Origin: [Ruminococcus] torques ATCC 27756
GTDB taxonomy: Bacteria > Bacillota > Clostridia > Lachnospirales > Lachnospiraceae
Direction: 5' to 3'
NCBI RefSeq assembly: GCF_000153925.1
Contig: NZ_DS264345.1
Location: 372,001-436,000 of the forward strand
Length of the DNA: 64,000 nucleotides
Shown: piece by piece, positions 58,801 to 64,000 of the stretch
How the letters are laid out: each line of letters opens with the position of its first letter
Numbering within the stretch: the stretch's first letter is position 1
Made by a program: the position numbers and the translations under genes
The notes under the pieces: model-generated
The model's input: only the letters and a program-made list of their open reading frames with translations
The model's database searches: none
Told to the model about the DNA's origin: nothing

Positions 58801-58992
58801 TATGAACAGCTGGAAAATATCCTGACAAACAGGCTGAATACTTCGACAATGGAGCAGTATCTGGCTGTGATAGCAGAAAACAGCGGAAAGGGCATCTATC
58901 TGGATGACGGAACGCTGATAGGAAAACTGGCACCTGGGATCAATCAGAAACTGGGCATGCAGAAATTTAAAGCAGAAAGGGGCATGGTCTGA
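55807..58992 (+). CDS. Tape-measure protein
   Basis: A 1061-residue protein that sets tail length and helps DNA entry. It has an N-terminal coiled coil (about 20-125), a TP901-type core (ATMGITADSMSKVDGQSVNT, then QMGEKTSFSASECAQALNYL), hydrophobic membrane-like segments near 490-580, and a C-terminal array of short repeats (VWNTIKSTVSTVINAV-like, about 775-905). GTG 55807 is preferred over GTG 55801 because GGGAGGT lies 8 bases upstream. It overlaps the next start by one base. Confidence 0.95.
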   Translation: MASRIKGITVEIGGDTTGLDKALKNVNATIRTTQSSLKDVNKLLKLDPANTELLAQKQKLLKDAIGSTKEKLDALKTAQEQAKQQMENGDLGQDKYDALQREIIETEQELQKLAQEAVNSNAALAKIEEVGGKLESVGNKISGVGTKMLPVTAAVAGLGTAAVKTTADFDSSMSQVQATMGITADSMSKVDGQSVNTMDTLRTLAKQMGEKTSFSASECAQALNYLALAGYDTQQMCDTLPTVLNLAAAGDIDLASASDMVTDAMSALGMQTDEANTMVDQMAKTASTTNTSVAQLGEGILTIGATAKSVKGGTAELNTALGILANNGIKGAEGGTHLRNVILALQSPTDKAAACMESLGLQVYDSQGNMRSLNDILSDLNKSMDGMTSAEKNNIISTIFNKTDLSSVNSLLANTGDTWDSLQKSIMESGGAAQQMADTQLDNLSGQITILKSAVEGLAISFGEALMPVIRSLVSKIQGFVDKLNSMDESQRNLIIRVAAVVAAIGPFLIILGKTISTVGTAMKGFSSLAKGIASLGVKIAGSSGSVTGLASALGAVAGPVLAVIAVVAVLVAAFKHLWDTNEEFRNAMTAIWEGIVKKIQAFVEGIKERLAALNIDFTAVANTLKKIWNGFCELLAPVFEAAFSIISTVLGTVFDVLTGLLDVFIGLFTGNWEQMWSGIKEIFSGIWNGITGIFTAALNLIRGIADTVLGWFGTSWNAVWTSVSTFFTNIWNGITSFFTGVWETIKNVVQVGILFIGSLLEAAFNIITLPFRFVWENCKETIISVWNTIKSTVSTVINAVASVISTVMNTIKTVISTVWDAVSTKISTVLNAIKSVVTTVFNAVKTVAVTVWNGIKTAISTVVDGIKSKVSSVFEALKNTLSSVFNGIKSTAVSVWNGIKSAIVTPIEAARDTIKGIVDKITGFFNNMHLSLPHIKLPHFSISGKLSLAPPSVPHLNIDWYKEGGIMTGPTIFGMNGSSLMAGGEAGKEAVLPLKGFYEQLENILTNRLNTSTMEQYLAVIAENSGKGIYLDDGTLIGKLAPGINQKLGMQKFKAERGMV

Positions 58993-59726
58993 TGAGCGAA
59001 TATACAACCGCAGGATTTGGGGCAACGATCAATGGAAAGCACACATGGAAAGATTATGGTCTTGTGATCGGCAATACGGATATCGTAAGTGAGCCATCCC
59101 CGAAAACTAATTATATTGAAGTGCCTGGAAGCAGTATCAGAATTGACCTTACGGAAACGCTGACAGGACAGGTGGAATATGAGTCCAGACAGCTTAAGTT
59201 TTCTTTAGGGAAAATGGAAAGGGAAGATTTGTGGCCGGTGTTTTACCGGACATTTCTGAAGGCATATCAGGGCAAAGAAGTACGGGTTGTTCTGGATCAG
59301 GAGCCGGATGTGTATTATCACGGACGTGCAGAAGTTTCGGGGTTTTCCAGAAATGGAAGGCTCGGTACATTTACCCTGACGATAGATGCGGATGCGTATA
59401 AATACGAAATTAATGTGTCAAGCGAGGATTGGCTGTGGGACGTATTGAATTTTGAAACAGGGATCATCCGTGATTACCGTGGGATCAATGTCTCTGGAAG
59501 CAGCAGTAAACTTCTGGAAGGAAGCGGTATTCCAGTTGTTCCTGCATTTCTTGTCAGCAACCTTGATGAAAGCGTTTCGAACTATATTACTTTTAATGGG
59601 ACGAGGTACACTCTGCAGGAAGGCCGGAATCGCTTTGCAGATCTAATCATTTCGGCAGGAGGTGGAAGACTCTATTTTTACGGAAAGTATACAGTAAATA
59701 TTGAGTTCCGGGGAGGGAGTCTGTAA
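58992..59726 (+). CDS. Distal tail protein (Dit)
   Basis: A 244-residue hub protein at the tail tip. The N-terminal Dit domain is shown by GKHTWKDYGLVIGNTDIVSE, then PKTNYIEVPGSSIRIDLTE and REDLWPVFYRTFLKAYQGKE; a galectin-like C-terminal half follows. It stands between the tape-measure and tail-lysin genes, the conserved order. Confidence 0.93.
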   Translation: MSEYTTAGFGATINGKHTWKDYGLVIGNTDIVSEPSPKTNYIEVPGSSIRIDLTETLTGQVEYESRQLKFSLGKMEREDLWPVFYRTFLKAYQGKEVRVVLDQEPDVYYHGRAEVSGFSRNGRLGTFTLTIDADAYKYEINVSSEDWLWDVLNFETGIIRDYRGINVSGSSSKLLEGSGIPVVPAFLVSNLDESVSNYITFNGTRYTLQEGRNRFADLIISAGGGRLYFYGKYTVNIEFRGGSL

Positions 59727-62042
59727 ATGTATAAAGTATTTTGTGACGATCAGCTTTTGTATCTTCCGGGAGATCAGGAACTGGTCATTTTTAATACCAA
59801 GCTGGAACTGGCAGATAACAAATCCGGTTCATTTGAGTTTGATATCCCGGCAGTAAACCCGATATATGACAGGATGAAAAAGCTGACTTCCGTCATCCGG
59901 GTGGAAAAAGATGGGGACAGTATTTTCTACGGACGCATCCTTAGTATGGAGAAGAACTTTTATAATACCCGGACAGTGGTGTGTGAAGGGGAGCTTGCAT
60001 ATCTTCTGGATTCGATACAGGAACCGAAGGCATACCACAGCTATACTGTGCGTAGTTTCTTGAACGCATTGCTTGCTGTCCATAATATGCAGACAACAAT
60101 GGAAAAACGGCTTGCTGTCACATTTAATTCCAAATGTGCAGGAGAAAGCGGTTCTTTTGATAACCTTTCCCTATTCTATAAGTCTGGAAGTACGGTATAT
60201 GCCGTTTTTGCAAAGAAAAGGGCTAATGATGTGGCAGGGAAAACATTTATTGTACCTGCAGGAGATTTTTATGTGTACTGGCATACGGATGCATCGGTTA
60301 ATAACTATTATGGATTTTCCATAGACAGTGTGGAGTTTACAAGTGGAATTCCAGGTACGGCAACGGTATCATCACTTCCATCTTATACGGCAGTGGAAAC
60401 GAAGAAAGTTTCTGATATGCAGAGTGCCCATAATCCATATGCTAACAGTTCCAATCTTCTGTGGCATTACACCCATACATTCGACAGGAAAGACCTGTAT
60501 CCGAAGATGTTTGTTACTGGGATGGTGACGGTGGAAGATAGCAATGACAGCATCTACCGCTACACAAACTGGGAAAATACGCTGGATGATATTCAGGATA
60601 AGCTGGTAGACAGACTTGGAGGGCATTTACGGATCCGGCATTCCGGCACGACCCGTTACCTGGATTATATCGCAGATTATGATAATACCAATACACAGGT
60701 CATTGAGTTTGGCAGCAATTTGCTTGATTATACGGAAAATGCGGATGCATCTGAGATTGCAACCAGGGTGATCCCGCTTGGGAAAAGGTTAGAGGAAAGT
60801 TCGATTGAAGGACTGGAAGAGTATACCACGATTAAAAGTGTGAATAATAGTGTCCCGTATATAGAATCCACGGATGCCGTAAAAGTGTACGGTGTGGTGA
60901 CAAGGACTGTGAGTTTTGAGGATGTCGGAGAGCCGGCCAATTTGAAGAAGAAAGCAGAGAAATATCTGTCAGATATTCAGTTTGAGAACCTGTCTTTGAC
61001 CTGCAATGCCGTGGACCTGAACATGGTGGATGTGGATATCGAACGGATCAAACTGGGGGATTCCATCCGGGTCGTGTCAAAACCACACGGAATGGACCGG
61101 TATTTTCCGGTTACTGCACTTACCATTGACCTGCAGAATCCACAGAATAATACGGTAACGCTTGGAACAAGTGTAAAGGCAGGAATTTCAGAACGTACAA
61201 CAAATCAGAACGACTCGCTTGTACAGAAGATCCAGTCACTGCCGCCACAGTCTGATACCCTGCGGATGGCGATAGAAAATGCAACAGCCCTGATCACGGC
61301 AGCAACCACGGGGCATGTGGTGACAAGACCGGAAGAGATCCTGATCATGGATACTGCAGATAAGGATACCGCAAAAAAGGTGTGGCGATGGAATTTAAAT
61401 GGTCTGGGATATTCCAGTACGGGATATAACGGGACGTTTGGAACAGCCATTACGATGGATGGAAAGATCGTAGGGAAATATATTGCTGCCAGAAGCATTT
61501 ATGCAGATTCCTTTATTGCAGGAGAACTACAGACTGCGTGGAATGGAATCACGGATTATATCCAGCTAAAGAACGGGGAACTGCAGGTATTTAATACTTC
61601 TGATCAGCTGGTGTCAAAGTTCAATTATAATGGGGAGCATTTTTACAGGGACGGCACTTATGTAGGTAAGATTGGAACTAACAAGTGGTCAAGCAATGCA
61701 GCACACAAAGGGCTGGTGTTTGATCTGGAATATACCGGAAAGTATATGGCATGGTGTTATCAGAAAACAAGCGGAGCTTCATCCTATACCACGATGCTGT
61801 GTTTTTCACAGGGAAACAGTATCTATACGGAACAGGGGCTGCATCTGGGCTGTGATTTTTATGGGGAGTGGAATACGCTCTACAACATTAAACTTTCGGG
61901 TGTTTCTTCTGGCGGATACAGTGCATTTACTGGAACGATCCCAATCATCATGAATATTACGGATAAAGGAAATGGGGCAATCAGCTGGACTTACAGTAAG
62001 CTTCAGGTAAAAAACGGCATCATAGTCGGATACTGGAATTAA
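59727..62042 (+). CDS. Tail-associated (Tal) baseplate/spike protein
   Basis: A 771-residue protein. The N-terminal 380 residues are the prophage endopeptidase-tail/gp27-like hub (ELADNKSGSFEFDIPAVNPI, then IFYGRILSMEKNFYNTRTVV and HLRIRHSGTTRYLDY). After about 500 an IMDTADKDTAKKVWRWNLNG segment leads to a receptor or spike region with glycine/aromatic repeats. No peptidase motif was identified, so host recognition rather than lysis is likelier. Confidence 0.9.
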   Translation: MYKVFCDDQLLYLPGDQELVIFNTKLELADNKSGSFEFDIPAVNPIYDRMKKLTSVIRVEKDGDSIFYGRILSMEKNFYNTRTVVCEGELAYLLDSIQEPKAYHSYTVRSFLNALLAVHNMQTTMEKRLAVTFNSKCAGESGSFDNLSLFYKSGSTVYAVFAKKRANDVAGKTFIVPAGDFYVYWHTDASVNNYYGFSIDSVEFTSGIPGTATVSSLPSYTAVETKKVSDMQSAHNPYANSSNLLWHYTHTFDRKDLYPKMFVTGMVTVEDSNDSIYRYTNWENTLDDIQDKLVDRLGGHLRIRHSGTTRYLDYIADYDNTNTQVIEFGSNLLDYTENADASEIATRVIPLGKRLEESSIEGLEEYTTIKSVNNSVPYIESTDAVKVYGVVTRTVSFEDVGEPANLKKKAEKYLSDIQFENLSLTCNAVDLNMVDVDIERIKLGDSIRVVSKPHGMDRYFPVTALTIDLQNPQNNTVTLGTSVKAGISERTTNQNDSLVQKIQSLPPQSDTLRMAIENATALITAATTGHVVTRPEEILIMDTADKDTAKKVWRWNLNGLGYSSTGYNGTFGTAITMDGKIVGKYIAARSIYADSFIAGELQTAWNGITDYIQLKNGELQVFNTSDQLVSKFNYNGEHFYRDGTYVGKIGTNKWSSNAAHKGLVFDLEYTGKYMAWCYQKTSGASSYTTMLCFSQGNSIYTEQGLHLGCDFYGEWNTLYNIKLSGVSSGGYSAFTGTIPIIMNITDKGNGAISWTYSKLQVKNGIIVGYWN

Positions 62043-62053
62043 GGAGGTATAAA

Positions 62054-62272
62054 GTGGAAAAAGAAATCGAACTGGAACTTCCCCGTGGGGAAAAGCCAAA
62101 GGAAGGAAAAACAGAAATGGCAGAAAAAACAGTGGAACTGATGTCTGGCTCACCGCTTGAAATGAAGCTGGAAGAAGTTTTAGGTAAGGTTACTGCTATG
62201 GAATCAGCTATGACAAAAATGACAGCATTGTTTGAGGGAGGTGCATTTAGTGGAAAAGCAGGAAAAGAATAA
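62054..62272 (+). CDS. Small phage protein, acidic and helical
   Basis: A 72-residue protein (EKEIELELPRGEKPKEGKTE, then SPLEMKLEEVLGKVTAMESA). GTG 62054 follows AAGGAGGT. It is part of the baseplate-lysis operon and may be a small chaperone or coiled-coil accessory. No family recognised. Confidence 0.65.
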   Translation: MEKEIELELPRGEKPKEGKTEMAEKTVELMSGSPLEMKLEEVLGKVTAMESAMTKMTALFEGGAFSGKAGKE

Positions 62273-62495
62273 AACAGAACAGAATCCCATGCCTCTTGGC
62301 ATGATTCTGGATCATGCAAGGGAGGACATGACAAAATCAGTGGTTGCACTGCAGCAGAAATACGGGCTTCCGGCAAGTCTTCTTGATGTGATCCTGACAG
62401 GCGTGCTGTCAGAAGTACGGGAAATGAAGTGTATGGAGTACAGGCAGCTGAAGGAGGGAGAAAAAGATGGCAAATGTCACAACGTATCTGAATAA
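62250..62495 (+). CDS. Small phage protein, helical
   Basis: An 81-residue protein (GMILDHAREDMTKSVVALQQ, then KYGLPASLLDVILTGVLSEV). GTG 62250 has GAGGGAGG about 10 bases upstream and overlaps the previous gene; its end overlaps the next gene by 29 bases. Similar small proteins lie before tail-fibre genes in related phages. Function unknown. Confidence 0.65.
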   Translation: MEKQEKNKTEQNPMPLGMILDHAREDMTKSVVALQQKYGLPASLLDVILTGVLSEVREMKCMEYRQLKEGEKDGKCHNVSE

Positions 62496-63252
62496 GATCC
62501 TGTCTGCGGTATATGGAAAAGATGTCAGGCAGAGTATTTATGATTCCATCAATGCAATCAATACACAGGTGGAAGGGTATGTATCTGCTGAGAAAAGCCG
62601 TGTGACAGCGGAAGCTAATAGAAATAGTGCTGAAAAAATCAGGGTATCAAACGAGAACGATAGGGAAGCCGCTGAAGAGGAACGTTTAACAAATGAAGCA
62701 GAAAGGCTGGAGATATATGATGATCTGTGCTCTCAGGTAGCTGATATGCTGGATGAATTGAAGAATGTGGCAGAGGGGAAAATTACATTTTCTGCGATTT
62801 ATCCTGTGGGTAGCATTTATATGTCCGTGAATAATACCAGTCCGGCATCCTTGTTTGGCGGCACATGGCAGTCATGGGGAAGCGGACGTGTTCCGATTGG
62901 CGTAAACACATCGGATTCAGAATTCTCTACAGTGGAAAAAACAGGTGGAAGTAAGTATCTGCAGAGTCATACCCATACTTTTACCGGAACAGCGGTCACG
63001 GTGACAGGTGGGTCACATTCCCATACGCTTCCATATCCTGTTCCTTCAGAACCGGGTTATGATTACGAAGGAGAATCTTATAATGCTCCTTTTGGTACTT
63101 ATAGTCCGCAGAGTGAACTGATAGAGGAGACAGATTCAGAAACCCACAGCCATACTTTTACGGCAAAAGGTACACTTAGTTCAACCGGAACAGGAAACGG
63201 TCAGAACCTCCCGCCTTATATCACCTGCTATATGTGGAAGCGTATTGCATAA
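62467..63252 (+). CDS. Tail fibre / baseplate receptor-binding protein
   Basis: A 261-residue protein. A short N-terminal attachment domain (TTYLNKILSAVYGKDVRQSI) is followed by a coiled coil (about 40-85, EKSRVTAEANRNSAEKIRVS and on). The collar-like head begins with AIYPVGSIYMSVNNTSPASL, FGGTWQSWGSGRVPIGVNTS, has repeated SHTHTF/SHSHTL/THSHTF histidine motifs likely binding metal on the trimer axis, and ends NLPPYITCYMWKRIA. It probably contacts the host surface. Confidence 0.88.
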   Translation: MANVTTYLNKILSAVYGKDVRQSIYDSINAINTQVEGYVSAEKSRVTAEANRNSAEKIRVSNENDREAAEEERLTNEAERLEIYDDLCSQVADMLDELKNVAEGKITFSAIYPVGSIYMSVNNTSPASLFGGTWQSWGSGRVPIGVNTSDSEFSTVEKTGGSKYLQSHTHTFTGTAVTVTGGSHSHTLPYPVPSEPGYDYEGESYNAPFGTYSPQSELIEETDSETHSHTFTAKGTLSSTGTGNGQNLPPYITCYMWKRIA

Positions 63253-63318
63253 TTTTAGTAACTGGTATCTCTTAGGAGGTGCTTTTTTTATACCCAAAAA
63301 TCAAAGGAGGAACTCATT

Positions 63319-63729
63319 ATGAAGGAATTTTGGAACACGGTACAGTTTGTTTTTACAGCAGTAGGAGGATGGCTTGGATATTTCCTTGGCGGATGCGATG
63401 GTCTGATCTATGCACTGCTTGCATTCGTTGTGATCGATTATCTCACGGGAGTGATGTGTGCGGTCAGCGATAGGAAGTTATCCAGTGCAGTAGGCTTCCG
63501 TGGAATCTGCAGAAAGGTCCTGATCTTTCTGCTTGTCGGAATTGCAAACATCCTGGATGTGCAGGTGATCGGTACGGGCAGTGTGTTACGGACAGCGGTG
63601 GTCTTCTTCTATCTTTCCAATGAAGGCGTGAGCCTGTTGGAAAATGCATCGCATCTGGGACTTCCTGTGCCGGAAAAAATCAAGGAGGTTTTGGAGCAGC
63701 TCCATGACCGTTCAGAGAAAGGAGAATAA
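63319..63729 (+). CDS. Phage holin (toxin-secretion/phage lysis family)
   Basis: A 136-residue membrane protein of the phage_holin_4_1 family with three hydrophobic helices: VFTAVGGWLGYFLGGCDGLI, YALLAFVVIDYLTGVMCAVS and the ILVGIANILDV region. KLSSAVGFRGICRK and NEGVSLLENASHLGLPVPEK are family signatures. AAAGGAGGA precedes ATG 63319. It makes the membrane lesion that frees the lysin encoded next. Confidence 0.93.
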   Translation: MKEFWNTVQFVFTAVGGWLGYFLGGCDGLIYALLAFVVIDYLTGVMCAVSDRKLSSAVGFRGICRKVLIFLLVGIANILDVQVIGTGSVLRTAVVFFYLSNEGVSLLENASHLGLPVPEKIKEVLEQLHDRSEKGE

Positions 63730-63734
63730 CCGCT

Positions 63735-64000
63735 ATGAACAAGAAAGAATTTATCACAGCGGTTGCAGGATATGTGGACAAGTATGCTTCAGCGTATGGC
63801 ATTCTTGTCCATTCTTCTGTTATTGCACAGGCAATTTTGGAATCCGGCTGGGGGAAAAGCACCCTGGCTGCGAAATATCATAACTATTTTGGATTGAAAT
63901 GCGGAACAAAGTGGAATGGTGGTTTAGTCAATCTTTCAACTAAAGAAGAATACACACCCGGAACACTGACGTCAATCCGTGACAACTTCCGTACCTATTC
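63735..64000 (+). CDS. Endolysin, N-terminal part (glucosaminidase-type)
   Basis: The first 88 residues of a lysin that runs off the window. SSVIAQAILESGWGKSTLA contains the catalytic glutamate of the glucosaminidase/FlgJ-like fold, followed by YHNYFGLKCGTKW. It hydrolyses peptidoglycan glycan strands. AAAGGAG precedes ATG 63735, 5 bases after the holin stop. C-terminal wall-binding domains cannot be seen. Confidence 0.88.
   Translation, partial: MNKKEFITAVAGYVDKYASAYGILVHSSVIAQAILESGWGKSTLAAKYHNYFGLKCGTKWNGGLVNLSTKEEYTPGTLTSIRDNFRTY

Larger units (their letters stand above)
19674..64000 (+). mobile_element. Integrated siphovirus prophage, left end to lysis genes
   Basis: The left border is where comEC homology stops. 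The order inside is cargo (toxin, restriction-modification), XRE/ImmA lysogeny pair, replication genes, late regulator, HNH, methylases, terminase, portal, protease, capsid, connectors, tail, baseplate, holin and lysin. All genes from 26.6 kb on run rightward. Heads are HK97-like and the tail has a tape-measure protein, so a siphovirus is inferred. No integrase is in the window; it must lie beyond 64 kb, as is common for large serine integrases at the right end. Confidence 0.92.

Noticed and set aside
1-64000. CRISPR array or cas genes
   Set aside because: No regularly spaced repeat series was seen; the 11-bp tandem repeats at 40499 have no spacers.

Overview
The window is a stretch of a low-GC Gram-positive chromosome, most likely a Clostridia gut commensal of the family Lachnospiraceae. 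The evidence is the argC/argJ/argB/argD set, a class C sortase pilus locus, comEA/comEC with an OmpR-type two-component pair, strong AGGAGG ribosome sites and Firmicutes-type promoters. No species-level call is made. A large prophage fills the right two thirds (about 19.67 kb to beyond 64 kb) and interrupts comEC.

Host part (1-19673). A catabolic end piece (phosphotriesterase-like C terminus, KDPG/KHG aldolase, creatininase-family hydrolase) is followed by argC and a GNAT acetyltransferase. A pilus island (4.1-10.7 kb) comes next: a divergent double-HTH regulator, a structured leader, a large Cna-B tip or minor pilin, a major pilin and two class C sortases. argJ-argB-argD then continue the arginine pathway, so the island splits the arg genes. 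A small EamA/YdcZ-like membrane protein follows, then comEA, a response regulator, a histidine kinase, a GerMN lipoprotein and the 5' end of comEC. comEC is cut inside its GHLLAISG motif, and the frame continues into prophage DNA as a foreign 62-residue tail.

Prophage left arm (19674-28262). This arm is visibly more AT-rich than its neighbours and looks like cargo. It holds a SymE-like toxin, a helix-turn-helix protein, an unusual restriction-modification set, a GIY-YIG/DUF4357 nuclease, a zinc-ribbon protein and a membrane-anchored protein. The restriction-modification set has a single-chain fusion of an EcoRI-type adenine methylase with a C5-cytosine methylase, a LAGLIDADG-fold protein whose two catalytic acids are replaced, and a small PD-(D/E)XK nuclease. 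A promoter with an embedded LexA box drives a small SH3-like protein. The lysogeny pair (XRE repressor and ImmA/IrrE protease) follows, with two copies of a 20-bp operator.

Prophage replication and early genes (28.5-40.5 kb). A small Cys-rich protein, a nested-hairpin RNA with a terminator, and a DnaA remnant come first. Then follow an HTH protein, a nucleotide-sugar-type hydrolase fold, DUF2800 and DUF2815 proteins, a family A DNA polymerase, a VapE-type primase-helicase with a possible iteron origin, a VRR-NUC nuclease, an SNF2 helicase, an ArpU/sigma-like late regulator, an orphan MazF and a two-gene moron.

Late region (40.5-64 kb). A likely late promoter (four tandem 11-bp repeats, extended -10, immediate terminator) precedes an HNH endonuclease. 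A zinc-finger protein, a ParB-methylase and a Dcm-type methylase follow. An amidoligase/gamma-glutamylcyclotransferase cassette with large RNA hairpins comes next. The HK97-like head genes and siphovirus tail genes come last, including a tail chaperone with a programmed -1 frameshift and a small inserted gene pair, then holin and the start of a glucosaminidase lysin. The integrase and right attachment site are not in the window.
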